Of a stretch of 54,149 nucleotides of DNA, positions 27,426 to 37,320 are shown piece by piece. A program made the position numbers and the translations under genes. Each line of letters begins with the position of its first letter. The first letter of the stretch is position 1. The notes beneath the pieces are model-generated. The model saw nothing but the letters and a program-made list of their open reading frames with translations, was not told where the DNA came from and did not search any database. This DNA is from M55B129 sp964506505 (GTDB taxonomy: Bacteria > Bacillota > Dethiobacteria > DTU022): contig CAZDKY010000035.1 of NCBI GenBank assembly GCA_964506505.1, forward strand, positions 1 to 54,149, written 5' to 3'.

Positions 27426-28900
27426 TAATCATTTCCCTCGGTTATATTCCAGAGACCCGGCTTAAGGATCAGATCGAGGGCAAAATTTAATTGATCATCC
27501 TGTTCCCGGGCAGCTATATCCAGAGCTTCTCGCAACTGAATCCAGGTCTGATCGTCAAATACACCGCTCCTCTTTATACCGGCTGCTGTTTGAAAATCAG
27601 TTAGCACCCTCGTGGTCTGTTCATCAAAATAGCCGGTCACATCAATTGTATAACCGGTTTGTTCCAGCATCATTTGGAGCATCTCCACATCGGGTCCATA
27701 ATGACCACGCTCAAGTTGCCCCGGTAAAAAATAACGGTAGTAGCGCAGTATCTCCGGCATATCCACCTCAAAATCAGGTTCTATTCCATGCTTGTGAATA
27801 TCCCGGCCGGAAGGTGTAAAATAGCGGGCCATGGTCAGAAGAATAGCCTGGTCATCGGAAAGATAAACCAGCTGCTGCACGGAAGCTTTTCCAAAAGTTG
27901 TTTTGCCCACCAGTAATGCCGCTCCTCGATCCTGCAGCGCTCCGGCCAGCAGTTCTGCAGAGCTGGCTGATTCTTCGTTGATCAGTACCACGATTGGATA
28001 CGGTTTTTTCACCGCACTTGAATAGTAAATCGTTTTAACATCCTCGTTCCGGCCGACCAGGCGGACAATTTCTCCTTCCGGTACTAACAGCTTGGCAATT
28101 TCGACAGCCTGGTCAACCAGCCCGCCAGGATTATCACGCACATCCAGAATTAATCCCTTGCTTAAACCACTCTGTTCAATTGCTTTAAACTGAGAGGTAA
28201 ATTCTTCAGCCGTATGACTGTCAAAGCTGTTGATTTTAATATAGCCTAGCCCTTCTTCGAGCATCTCGCTGAAAACTGAAGTAACCCGAATCTCCTCTCT
28301 ATCCACGGTCAGAGCAATTGGCTCATCGGCTCCGGGTCTTTTAATGACAATGTCAACAGACGTATTTGCGGGGCCACGCAGCAGTTCTACAACGAAATCA
28401 ATTCCTTTCCCGGACAGGTCAAGACCGTCGGCTTCGATAATTTGATCGCCCGGGGTGAGTCCCTGCCGTTCCGCAGGGGTATTGGCAAATGTTTCAAATA
28501 CAACAACATCATCACCCACTTCAATGATCCGCACCCCGATACCACCGTAAGAACCCCTCGTGTCCAGGAGGAAAGTATTGAGCGCTTCAGAATCATAGTA
28601 TTGAACCTGTGGATCCTCCAGGCTTTCAATCATACCATGCACCGCTCCCTCGATCAGGATATCCTGATCGACAGGAGTGTAATAATTGTTCGTAATGGCA
28701 TCCATCGTCTCAAAAAGGATCTCCGTGTCCTCATCATAGCCGTTTTTTGCCGGCTCAAATTTAATCACTTTAGTTTGACCTTCATCATTTGAACCAGTTA
28801 AGTAACCTGCCGCGAAGTAAGTGAAAATGTTGGATCCCACCAGTAGAATTAGAACCACGGCAACCCAAATAAATATTAATTTTTTGCGATTAATTTCCAT
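27425..28900 (-). CDS. ctpA: Carboxyl-terminal processing protease CtpA (S41 family)
   Basis: Membrane-anchored serine protease acting outside the cell. An N-terminal helix (LIFIWVAVVLILLVGSNIF) is followed by a PDZ domain (GGIGVRIIEVGDD, TPAERQGLTPGDQIIEADG) and the S41 core with the Ser/Lys dyad in NEESASSAELLAGAL and GKTTFGKASVQ. A C-terminal peptidoglycan-binding domain follows (GPDVEMLQMMLEQTGY, DEQTTRVLTDFQTAAGI). About 491 residues. The ATG at 28900 has GGGAG 9 bases upstream and is preferred to a TTG three codons earlier. It sits with ftsEX and an M23 hydrolase, which suggests cell-wall remodelling. Confidence 0.95.
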   Translation of the reverse strand: MEINRKKLIFIWVAVVLILLVGSNIFTYFAAGYLTGSNDEGQTKVIKFEPAKNGYDEDTEILFETMDAITNNYYTPVDQDILIEGAVHGMIESLEDPQVQYYDSEALNTFLLDTRGSYGGIGVRIIEVGDDVVVFETFANTPAERQGLTPGDQIIEADGLDLSGKGIDFVVELLRGPANTSVDIVIKRPGADEPIALTVDREEIRVTSVFSEMLEEGLGYIKINSFDSHTAEEFTSQFKAIEQSGLSKGLILDVRDNPGGLVDQAVEIAKLLVPEGEIVRLVGRNEDVKTIYYSSAVKKPYPIVVLINEESASSAELLAGALQDRGAALLVGKTTFGKASVQQLVYLSDDQAILLTMARYFTPSGRDIHKHGIEPDFEVDMPEILRYYRYFLPGQLERGHYGPDVEMLQMMLEQTGYTIDVTGYFDEQTTRVLTDFQTAAGIKRSGVFDDQTWIQLREALDIAAREQDDQLNFALDLILKPGLWNITEGND

Positions 28901-29000
28901 CGCTTTCAACTCCCGTTCAGCACATCTGCTGCTCTATTTTAGCTCATTCAGAACACCTGAGCATAATAATATCATAAAATGGTTAACCTGTATCCATTTC

Positions 29001-29050
29001 CGAAAAAGCTTCAGCCATCACCTGGATATATTCTGCCGGGGATGGCTGAA
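29001..29050 (-). terminator. Terminator after the M23 hydrolase gene
   Basis: A perfect 10-bp inverted repeat (TTCAGCCATC at 29010-29019, GATGGCTGAA at 29041-29050) with a 21-base loop is followed on the minus strand by GCTTTTTC. It lies about 70 bases past the hydrolase stop and separates it from ctpA. Confidence 0.7.
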
Positions 29051-29122
29051 CTATTTTACGCTGCCGTCAGATACTTAATCCTGTCAAAGAAACTTTATCT
29101 TTCCGGACACTTTACCCACTGC

Positions 29123-30316
29123 TTAGAAATAACCGGTAGGATTGTGTCGATAGTCCGGATTGCCGCTGGGGTAGCTGCGGACAGGTGATTTTTCATACTC
29201 CCGTACTTCAAAATGAAGATGGACACCGGTGCTGTAACCGGTAGTCCCGGCCCGGGCAATTCGCTCGCCTCTGAGGACGACGTCCCCTTTATTAACCAGC
29301 AGGCTGCTCATGTGAGCATAGAGAGTAACTGTTCCACCACCGTGATCGACCATCAGGCAGTTACCGTAACCGCCATTCCAACCGGCATAAATTACCTGTC
29401 CATCAGCGGCAGCCAGAATATAATTGGCTGCTCCATGATGGGGAGCGATATCGATTCCCCCGTGCCAGGCCTTTGCTCCGCTGAAAGGATCATTGCGCCA
29501 TCCATAGCCTGAGCTGACCCAGGTCGGCGGTTCAATAGGCCACAGGAGCTTGCCGTTAAGGCCGGAAAACTGGTTGCTCGCCTCGGCAATCAATTTACGA
29601 ATCAAGGCATCAAGCTGCTGAGCTTCATTTTCAAGATCGGCAATCGCTTTCAGGTTTAAAGCAATTTCTTCTTCCAGCTGCTTAAGGATGGCCTCCCTCT
29701 CGCCGGCGGCCCGCTCCAGTTCAGCCTCGTTGTCAGCAACCCGGCGGCGCATTCCCTCAAGATCGGCCTTTTTCAGCTCCAGCTCTTCTTTCCAACTTTC
29801 AATCTTTTCTTTCTCAGCCTGGTACTCTTCAACCAGGCGCAGATCATTGGTAGCAATTATACTCAAATTATGAAGACGGGTTAAAAAATCAAAAAAACTG
29901 TTCGACTCAAAAAGAACTTCGATATAAGAAACAAAACCATGCTGCTGAATAGCCCGCAGTCTTAGTTTGAGCAGTTCTTCCTGATAACTGAGCTGCTCTT
30001 CGGCTTCAGCCAGTTCGGCCTCAGCTTCCTCTATTTCCTTCTCGACAGCAGCAATCTCAGAGGCCAGTTCCTCCTGTTCCAGACGCAGTTCCCGGATTCT
30101 GTTTTCAAGCTCCAGCAATTCTTCTTCTAAAGCAGTTTCACGATTGAGGCGCTGCTCAAGAGCGTTTTTTTCATCGTGTCTTTTTTTCTCGATCTCCTCT
30201 AGTTCCTGTTGTTTGGCTTCAATTTCTTCCGTGAGGGCTTGAACCGGTATGGCACTGCAGAAGACAAGCAGAAGGGGCAGGATCAATAATAGTAACCAGA
30301 TCTTTCCGGTATGCAT
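29123..30316 (-). CDS. Murein hydrolase activator / M23 peptidase with coiled coil (EnvC/PcsB-like)
   Basis: Secreted 397-residue protein. It has a signal peptide (IWLLLLILPLLLVFCSAIPV then QA), a long charged coiled coil (residues about 28-250), and a C-terminal LytM/M23 domain. The zinc ligands are present (HGGIDIA and VHLHFEV), so it may be an active peptidoglycan endopeptidase, unlike the degenerate E. coli EnvC. The gene lies directly downstream of ftsE-ftsX. In EnvC and PcsB systems FtsEX controls a coiled-coil partner outside the membrane, and the same arrangement is inferred here. Confidence 0.9.
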   Translation of the reverse strand: MHTGKIWLLLLILPLLLVFCSAIPVQALTEEIEAKQQELEEIEKKRHDEKNALEQRLNRETALEEELLELENRIRELRLEQEELASEIAAVEKEIEEAEAELAEAEEQLSYQEELLKLRLRAIQQHGFVSYIEVLFESNSFFDFLTRLHNLSIIATNDLRLVEEYQAEKEKIESWKEELELKKADLEGMRRRVADNEAELERAAGEREAILKQLEEEIALNLKAIADLENEAQQLDALIRKLIAEASNQFSGLNGKLLWPIEPPTWVSSGYGWRNDPFSGAKAWHGGIDIAPHHGAANYILAAADGQVIYAGWNGGYGNCLMVDHGGGTVTLYAHMSSLLVNKGDVVLRGERIARAGTTGYSTGVHLHFEVREYEKSPVRSYPSGNPDYRHNPTGYF

Positions 30317-30382
30317 TATTCCTTTCCTCCCTGATACCTGATAATAAAAGCTTTTTTCTCTATCTAAGTATGTATTTGATAT

Positions 30383-31270
30383 TTACACCCGCAGAAAACG
30401 GCCTATCGAGAATGTACTGCCGACAATTCCCAGGCCGGTGCCGAGGGGAATAAGATATTTGGCCAGTTCACGAATAACCGGTTCTGCCGGGAGCAGACTC
30501 AGAAAATATAGATTGTTGCCCGCTACCCACTCAATGGAATACTGGTAAAGATAATACAGAATAACCAGCGGGATTACCGCTCCTACCAACCCCATCAACA
30601 AACCTTCCATCAAAAAAGGCCAGCGGATGAACCAGTTGGATGCACCGACATATTTCATGATAGCTATTTCTTTTCTGCGCATCATGACGGTCAATTTAAT
30701 AGTATGTGATATGAGAAAAATCGCCGTTACTGCCAGCCCCAGCATCAAAGCCATTCCGATATACTGGAGAACACCGGTTACCACAAACAGGTTCTCTACA
30801 TAACCCTGGCCGTAAAAAACTGTTGATACGGCAGGATAAGTTTCAAATTCTTCAGCCAGTTCAACTACTGATTCCGGAACGACCGTTTTTATTTCATATG
30901 AAGCAAGCAAAGGATTGTCAAGGGCTGAATCATAACCTTCCAGCATGCCGCCAAGCTGCATCTGGAGGCGACGCATATGCTCTTCGCTGGAGACGTAGGT
31001 TACCTCCTCCACCTGGCTATGCTCGCTCAATTGTTTGTAAAGATCATTAACCGCCTCCTGAGCAGCCTGGTCTTCTATGTAAACAACAATCTCAACCTGT
31101 TCCTTAACCGTATCGGTGATATGATCAATATTAAGGTTCACCAGCATAAACAGCCCCAGCATGAGAAGGGTAACCACAACAACGCCGGTTGAGGTTATGC
31201 ACATCCAGCGGTTGCGGTATAATCCTTTGAATGTCTCACCGATAATATAACCGAGGCCGCTAACGAACAT
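30383..31270 (-). CDS. ftsX: Cell division protein FtsX
   Basis: Membrane partner of FtsE. 295 residues with four transmembrane helices: one near the N-terminus (CITSTGVVVVTLLMLGLFML), then a roughly 120-residue extracellular loop, then three in the C-terminal half. The signature KLTVMMRRKEIAIMKYVGAS is present. The ATG at 31270 overlaps the ftsE end by 11 bases, with AAGGG upstream; a longer frame to 31300 lies inside ftsE. It relays ATP hydrolysis by FtsE to an external murein hydrolase, probably the next gene. Confidence 0.94.
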   Translation of the reverse strand: MFVSGLGYIIGETFKGLYRNRWMCITSTGVVVVTLLMLGLFMLVNLNIDHITDTVKEQVEIVVYIEDQAAQEAVNDLYKQLSEHSQVEEVTYVSSEEHMRRLQMQLGGMLEGYDSALDNPLLASYEIKTVVPESVVELAEEFETYPAVSTVFYGQGYVENLFVVTGVLQYIGMALMLGLAVTAIFLISHTIKLTVMMRRKEIAIMKYVGASNWFIRWPFLMEGLLMGLVGAVIPLVILYYLYQYSIEWVAGNNLYFLSLLPAEPVIRELAKYLIPLGTGLGIVGSTFSIGRFLRV

Positions 31271-31949
31271 GAGTATAAATTCCCTTCTGTTCGTCACCAA
31301 CTAACTTGCCCTGGTCGAGATAAATAACCCTTTTTTTGAACCGATCGACAATTTCCCGATTGTGAGTAGCCACTAAAACTGTTGTACCACTCAGGTTAAT
31401 GCTGCGCAGCAGGTTCATAATATCCAGCGCTGTTCCCGGATCGAGATTACCTGTCGGTTCATCAGCCATGATTATTGACGGGCGGTTGACCAGTGCTCTG
31501 GCCAGCCCAACCCTTTGCTGTTCTCCTCCGGAAAGATCACAAACCCGCTCTTTCGCTTTTTCCTGCAATCCAACCAGCCCCAGAACGTGAGGCACTTTCT
31601 TACGAATATCCCTCCGGGAAGCACCTGTTACCATCAAGGCAAAAGCAACATTTTCACTGACCGTTCTATCATCAATCAATCGAAAATCCTGAAAAACCAT
31701 GCCGATACTTCGCCTCAGGCTGGGAAGGCGACGCCGCGGCAGGCAGGATATATCGTTACCGAATACTTTCATCAACCCGGCAGTCGGCTTTATTTCACGA
31801 ATAATCAGTTTTAGCAGGGTCGACTTTCCGGCACCGCTTGATCCAACAATAAAAACAAATTCACCGCGGCTAATTGAAAAACTGACATCTTCCAGTGCAT
31901 ACTGTGTACACCGGTTGTATTTCATAGAGACATTGTCTGCTTCGACCAT
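31260..31949 (-). CDS. ftsE: Cell division ATP-binding protein FtsE
   Basis: ABC ATPase of the FtsEX complex. 229 residues with Walker A GSSGAGKSTLL, signature LSGGEQQRVGLARAL, Walker B IIMADEPTGNLD and the switch histidine in VATHNRE. It has a clear promoter 80 bases upstream. The gene ends in TAG; readthrough would meet TGA after seven further codons. It overlaps ftsX, so the two are translationally coupled. Confidence 0.95.
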   Translation of the reverse strand: MVEADNVSMKYNRCTQYALEDVSFSISRGEFVFIVGSSGAGKSTLLKLIIREIKPTAGLMKVFGNDISCLPRRRLPSLRRSIGMVFQDFRLIDDRTVSENVAFALMVTGASRRDIRKKVPHVLGLVGLQEKAKERVCDLSGGEQQRVGLARALVNRPSIIMADEPTGNLDPGTALDIMNLLRSINLSGTTVLVATHNREIVDRFKKRVIYLDQGKLVGDEQKGIYTHVR

Positions 31950-32028
31950 CCAGTCAAACCTTCCTGAAAATCGCTTAAGTTATTCCAATATTTATGCATT
32001 CGACAATGAAAATCGCGTTCCTGCCAGT

Positions 32029-32057
32029 ATTTTAATATATTTTTACTTATTTTGCAA
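32029..32057 (-). promoter_or_regulatory. Probable sigma-A promoter of ftsE
   Basis: Minus strand TTGCAA (32057-32052), 17-base spacer, TAAAAT (32034-32029). It lies 80 bases upstream of the ftsE ATG, in the intergenic gap after yitT. Confidence 0.55.
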
Positions 32058-32117
32058 ATAATTATACTCTATGGAATGGCTGGGTGAAATAAGGACAATC
32101 TGCTTCATACTTATCGC

Positions 32118-32993
32118 TCAATGCTGCTGCATTTTCTTGAAACCTTCACCGTGGACTTCGGTTGCATTGCCCAAAATGACAAAGGCATCGGGATCCACTT
32201 CATGAATAATTGTCTTCAGCTGGGCTGTCTGCTGCCGGGTGACCACACAGAGTAACACTTCCCTTGTTTCCCGGGTGTAGCCTCCCGATCCTTCAAGCCA
32301 TGTGACCCCCCGTCCCAGTTCGAAGAGAAGCCTCTCGTTGATTTTTTCTCCCTCCCTGGTAATAATAATCGCCGATTTGGCCATGCCAAATCCTTCCAAA
32401 ATGGCATCAATTACCTTAACACTGACAAAAAGGGACAGCGCTGCATACATTGCCGCTTCTCCACCAAAGACAAAAACAGCCGTTGCTAAAACAGCCATAT
32501 CTCCCCAGAGCATAGCCTGGCCGGGACTGACTCCCCATACTCTGGCCAGGATCAGGGAAAGCAAACCCGTTCCCCCGGTCGAGCCTCGATAGCGAAAAAC
32601 AAGTCCTACTCCAACACCCATAACCAGCCCACCATAAACTGAGGCCAGCAGGAGATCTTCAGTGATGGCAGGCAGCAGAGGGGCAGTAATTTCCACCGCC
32701 AGGGAAAAAAGAAAGGTACCGAGCAGGCTCTGCAGGACAACCCGGGTACCGAGAACACGGTAACCAATGATAAAAAGGGGAATATTTAGAATGATAATTG
32801 TCAGGCCTACCGGCACTTTTAGCAGGTGGTATACGACAACGGCCAGCCCGCTCACTCCTCCTGGAGCCAGCATATTGGGAACCATGAACATATTCATACC
32901 CACAGCAAGGATCGTCGCGCCGACGAGAATGCCAAAAAAATCTGTTAGCAGAGCTTTAAAAAACATCCTGTTCACTGTTGGCTTTTTAATCAT
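32118..32993 (-). CDS. YitT family membrane protein
   Basis: 291 residues. Five to six hydrophobic helices (for example ILVGATILAVGMNMFMVPNM) are followed by a soluble C-terminal DUF2179 domain (SAIIITREGEKINERLLFEL; GVTWLEGSGGYT). The family is widespread in Firmicutes and its transport or signalling role is not settled. The SD AGGAG overlaps the prfB stop region and lies 7 bases before the ATG, so the gene is likely translated from the prfB transcript. The gene ends just upstream of the ftsE promoter. Confidence 0.9.
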   Translation of the reverse strand: MIKKPTVNRMFFKALLTDFFGILVGATILAVGMNMFMVPNMLAPGGVSGLAVVVYHLLKVPVGLTIIILNIPLFIIGYRVLGTRVVLQSLLGTFLFSLAVEITAPLLPAITEDLLLASVYGGLVMGVGVGLVFRYRGSTGGTGLLSLILARVWGVSPGQAMLWGDMAVLATAVFVFGGEAAMYAALSLFVSVKVIDAILEGFGMAKSAIIITREGEKINERLLFELGRGVTWLEGSGGYTRETREVLLCVVTRQQTAQLKTIIHEVDPDAFVILGNATEVHGEGFKKMQQH

Positions 32994-33003
32994 TTATTTA
33001 CTC

Positions 33004-34126
33004 CTATTTCTTAAGCGGTATTTTGCCCCGGGCTTTCCAGCGTAAAAAAGCTTCAATAAAAGGATCAATTCCACCGTTCATCACTTCATCAACCTGCCCA
33101 ATCTCAACCTTGGTGCGGTGGTCTTTAACCAGGGTAAAGGGGTGAAAAGTGTAAGTGCGAATCTGGCTTCCCCAGGCAATTTCCCTCTGCTGGCCGCGTT
33201 CGGTATTGATCTCTTCGGCCTGTTCCCTACGGGCCAGTTCAGCCAGCCTGGCCTGCAGGACTCGCATAGCCTGCTGACGGTTACTGTGCTGCGACCGGTC
33301 GTTTTGACAGGTCACCACGACACCAGTGGGGATGTGGGTAATCCGAACTGCTGAATCTGTTTTATTAACATGCTGTCCCCCGGCTCCACTTGAACGGAAG
33401 GTATCTATTTTTAAATCATCAGGATTAATCACATACTCTTCTTCTACTACTTCCGGGATTACATCGACGGAAGCGAAGGAAGTATGGCGCCTCCTGGAGG
33501 TATCAAAGGGAGAAATCCGGATCATGCGGTGCACTCCTTTTTCCGCCTGTAAATAACCGTACGCTGCATGCCCCCGGACAATAAATGTAGCGCTTTTGAT
33601 TCCCGCCTCATCATCGGCCAGAATATCGACCAGCTCAATCTGATATTCTCTGCGTTCACACCAACGATTGTACATGCGCAACAGCATTTCGGCCCAGTCC
33701 TGCGATTCTAAACCGCCTGCACCGGGATGAAGAGAAACAATGGCATCGCAAAAATCATAGCTGCCGCTGAAAAGGGTTTCCAGTTCCATCTGGTCCAATC
33801 TTTCTCTAATCTTTGCCAGGAGGAAACCGGCTTCAGCGATCGCTTCCGACTCCTCGGCTTCCTCTTCCCCGGCCAGCTCGAGAAATACTCCGGTTTCTTC
33901 AATTAAAGTGAACAACTCCTGCAACGGCCTGAGTTGCTCACGTAACGCACCCTGTTTCTTTAAATATTTTTGTGCCCTGGTGCTATCTTCCCACAGTTTT
34001 GGATCAGTCGCCTTTGACTCGGCTTCCTGCAGTTCTTTCAATTTGGCATCGTATTCAAAGAGAAGCCCTCATCTCTTCCAGCCTCTTCTGCTGAAGGGCC
34101 AGTTCTTCACGGTACTCTTTTAACAT
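33004..34126 (-). CDS. prfB: Peptide chain release factor 2, with programmed +1 frameshift
   Basis: Terminates translation at UAA and UGA. The gene starts at ATG 34126 (MLKEYREELA; AAGGTGA upstream) and meets an in-frame TGA at 34057-34055 after 23 codons. A +1 shift at CTT TGA (CTT at 34060-34058) enters the long frame at GAA TAC GAT. A Shine-Dalgarno-like AGGG precedes the slip site, as in the known autoregulatory RF2 frameshift. The main part has the RF2 specificity motif SPF (RISPFDTSRR) and the peptide-release GGQ motif (GAGGQHVNKTDSAVR). The terminal stop is TAG, followed one codon later by TAA. About 373 residues after the shift. Confidence 0.96.
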
Positions 34127-34226
34127 AATCTTCACCTTCCCCGCAGCGCTCTGCTGCATTGATAATCTTGCTTTACTGTGAAACTTCGATCTGGCGTTGC
34201 CCATTTTCTCCGGACAACAGTTTGAT

Positions 34227-37208
34227 TTATCTCCCGCAGCATTTTTTATACTTTTTACCGCTGCCGCAGGGGCAGGGATCGTTGCGTCCCACTTTTTTTA
34301 CTTTTACCGGTTCCGGTTTGCCAGGGGTACTCTGCGGCTTGCTCCCCTGCTCCGCGCTTGAGCTGCTTCTGCTGCCTCCGACGGCATCGACACGAGGTTT
34401 ATAGCCCGTCGCCTGGCCGGTAACCGCCTGTCTACGGGGAGCGGCAGTAACCCGGACCTGATATACAGCCCTGACTACGTCGGCCTGAATCTGGCGGATC
34501 ATATCTTCGAACATCTCGGCACTCTGCAGGCGGTACTGCACAAGGGGATCCCTCTGACCGTAAGCCTGGAGATGTATTTCATGGCGCAACTGATGCATGA
34601 CATCAATGAAGTACATCCAGTGACGGTCCACAGTGCGCAGGAGAACAACCCTTTCCAGTTCGCGCATTATTTCAGGCGTTAGCTCCTGCTCGCGGGCTTC
34701 GTAAAATTCTTTTGCCTCGGCCACGAGAAGAACCTTGATATCGGCTGCTTCGCGATCGATTAGATCGTCCAGTCTGATTTTACCACGACGAGCAAATGTT
34801 TCTTTCGCCCGTTCGATCAGGGCACGAGCACTTTCATCATCCAGGAACCCCTTTTCCGCGGTATATTCTTCAATCAGGCGATCTAGTACCTCTTCGACCA
34901 TATCCATGATCGGCTCTCTCATGTTTTCGCCTTCCAGGACCCGGCGGCGCTGCCCGTAGATTACTTCGCGCTGCTGGTTTAGAACATCATCATATTCCAG
35001 CAGGTTACGGCGAATTTCAAAGTTTCGTGATTCCACCTTTTTCTGGGCATTTTCAATCGCCCGGCTGACCAGGGTATGATCAATGGGAATTTCTTCATCT
35101 ATTCCGAAGCGGTCCATGAGCGAAGCAATATTATCTCCGCCGAAAAGACGCATCAGATCATCTTCCAGGGAGACAAAAAACTGCGAAGATCCCGGGTCTC
35201 CCTGGCGTCCGGACCTACCGCGCAGCTGATTGTCGATACGGCGGCTCTCATGACGTTCCGTCCCCAGGACATGCAGCCCGCCCAAAGCTACTACTTCTTC
35301 GCGCTGGCGACTGGTGTCTTCCAGGGCCCCATCTATCAATTCACGGTAACGCCTGGCCCAGCTCTCAACTGCTTCGTCATCGAGCTCACTTTCCTCCATC
35401 CCGAACTCATTGACCAGCTTTTCTTTGACCAGGTATTCCGGATTACCGCCCAGTATAATATCTGTCCCCCTGCCAGCCATGTTGGTTGATATGGTTACCG
35501 CTCCACGTCGGCCGGCCTGCGCTATGATGTACGCTTCCCGGGTATGGTTGACAGCATTGAGGACTTCATGCTCTATTTCCTGCCTTTTCAGCATCTTGCT
35601 GAGCATCTCCGATTTTTCCACGGAAATGGTGCCAACGAGAACAGGCTGTCTCTTTTCCTGCCGTTTCTTAATCTCTTCAACAACAGCATTAAATTTGGCC
35701 CGTTCGGTCTTGTAGATAAGGTCAGTCTGTTCCTTGCGGATAAGCGGTTTATTTGTCGGTACTTCCACTACATCCATTCCATAAATTTTACGGAATTCTT
35801 CCTCTTCAGTAAGGGCGGTACCGGTCATGCCGGCGATTTTTCCATACATGCGGAAATAGTTCTGAAAAGTGATCGAAGCCACCGTGCGGGTGGCTGCCTG
35901 AACCTGAACCCCTTCTTTAGCTTCAATTGCCTGGTGCAGGCCGTCCGAGTAGCGGCGGCCCGGCATCAATCGCCCGGTAAATTCATCAACGATAACCACT
36001 TTCCCATCCTGAACCACATAATCGACATCTCTTTCAAAAAGGGCATAAGCTTTAATTAGCTGATCAAAATAATGTCTGTGTTCGGAAGCGGTTTCAGTTT
36101 CCTGTTCGTCAGCCAACTCTTCTTCCTCTGCGCTGTCGTGGCCAAGGCGCAGGAGATGGGAGAGCTGGGGATTAATCCGTTCCAGTTCCCGATAACCTTT
36201 ATCCTTGATATCAGCCAGTCGAGTTGCTTCATCAATTACATAGTAAAGTTCTTCATCCAGGTGAGTGAGCCGCTTTTCGGTCATCAACCGCTGCTTGGTC
36301 CGTTCCACCAGCCTTTCCAGGCCGGGTTCTTTCATCATTTTCAGCAAATTTTTGTTTTTTGGCGCCCCCCGGCGGGCCAGCAGCAGCTTTTCAGCCGCTT
36401 CATCCGTATTGCCGTTATCAAGATCCGATCTGGCTTCTTTAAGTAATTCTCCAACCAGGCGGCTCTGCTTGCGAATCAGGTGTTCAACTTCTTTTTTCCA
36501 GCGTCCGTAATCTTCCTGCGACTCAACTCGGCTGCTGATGATTAGAGGAGTACGCGCTTCGTCGATCAAAATACTGTCCACTTCATCAACAATGGCATAA
36601 TGCAGATTACGCTGCACCATGTCTTTCTTGTAAAGAACCATGTTATCCCGCAGATAATCAAAACCAAGTTCGTTATTGGTAGCATAAATAATATCTGTCT
36701 GGTAGGATTCCTCCCTGGCGGCCGGCTCCATACCCTGAACTACCAGGCCGACTTTCAAACCGAGAAATTCATAAATCGGTCCCATCCACTCACGATCCCG
36801 GCGGGCCAGATAATCATTTACTGTAACGATGTGAACCCCTTTACCGGTAAGAGCATTGAGGTAAGCGGGAAGGGTGGCCACAAGCGTTTTACCCTCGCCT
36901 GTTTTCATCTCCGCAATACGTCCCTGGTGCAAAACAATTGCTCCCAGGATCTGCACTTCAAAAGGCTTCATACCCGTCTTACGATAAGCCGCTTCCCTGG
37001 CCAGCGCAAAAGCCTCCGGCAATATATCATCAAGGCTTTCCTCCTTCAGCAAGCGTTCCTTAAATTGCTGTGTCTGGAAAGGGAACTGATCATCATCCAG
37101 TTCTGAAGCCCATTTCTCCAAATTGCTAATCTGTTCTACAGTTTTTTGCAGACGGTTTACCTCTTTTTTATTAGGATCACCGAACAGCTTCTTCATAAAA
37201 GAGGCCAT
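34227..37208 (-). CDS. secA: Preprotein translocase ATPase SecA (with long insertion)
   Basis: Motor of Sec protein export. 993 residues, longer than the roughly 840 of B. subtilis SecA. Walker A MKTGEGKT is at 101-108, DEVD at 208-211, and the C-terminus carries the zinc-binding SEC-C motif (NDPCPCGSGKKYKKCC). The extra length lies mainly at about 246-380, between LIDEARTPLIISS and FERDVDYVVQDG, with segments such as GAPKNKNLLKMM. A similar insertion is known to me from Bacteroidetes-type SecA. The ATG at 37208 has AAAGGAG 8 bases upstream and is chosen over a frame open to 37232. Confidence 0.96.
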   Translation of the reverse strand: MASFMKKLFGDPNKKEVNRLQKTVEQISNLEKWASELDDDQFPFQTQQFKERLLKEESLDDILPEAFALAREAAYRKTGMKPFEVQILGAIVLHQGRIAEMKTGEGKTLVATLPAYLNALTGKGVHIVTVNDYLARRDREWMGPIYEFLGLKVGLVVQGMEPAAREESYQTDIIYATNNELGFDYLRDNMVLYKKDMVQRNLHYAIVDEVDSILIDEARTPLIISSRVESQEDYGRWKKEVEHLIRKQSRLVGELLKEARSDLDNGNTDEAAEKLLLARRGAPKNKNLLKMMKEPGLERLVERTKQRLMTEKRLTHLDEELYYVIDEATRLADIKDKGYRELERINPQLSHLLRLGHDSAEEEELADEQETETASEHRHYFDQLIKAYALFERDVDYVVQDGKVVIVDEFTGRLMPGRRYSDGLHQAIEAKEGVQVQAATRTVASITFQNYFRMYGKIAGMTGTALTEEEEFRKIYGMDVVEVPTNKPLIRKEQTDLIYKTERAKFNAVVEEIKKRQEKRQPVLVGTISVEKSEMLSKMLKRQEIEHEVLNAVNHTREAYIIAQAGRRGAVTISTNMAGRGTDIILGGNPEYLVKEKLVNEFGMEESELDDEAVESWARRYRELIDGALEDTSRQREEVVALGGLHVLGTERHESRRIDNQLRGRSGRQGDPGSSQFFVSLEDDLMRLFGGDNIASLMDRFGIDEEIPIDHTLVSRAIENAQKKVESRNFEIRRNLLEYDDVLNQQREVIYGQRRRVLEGENMREPIMDMVEEVLDRLIEEYTAEKGFLDDESARALIERAKETFARRGKIRLDDLIDREAADIKVLLVAEAKEFYEAREQELTPEIMRELERVVLLRTVDRHWMYFIDVMHQLRHEIHLQAYGQRDPLVQYRLQSAEMFEDMIRQIQADVVRAVYQVRVTAAPRRQAVTGQATGYKPRVDAVGGSRSSSSAEQGSKPQSTPGKPEPVKVKKVGRNDPCPCGSGKKYKKCCGR

Positions 37209-37320
37209 GACAATACTCCTTTCAAACTGCACAACCAGTAAAATTCTGTTGCAGCAGCATTACTACAGGATCTGTGTGTTCGGATAAAAACTTTTTCCGG
37301 CCCACTTACTACCCGGCCGA

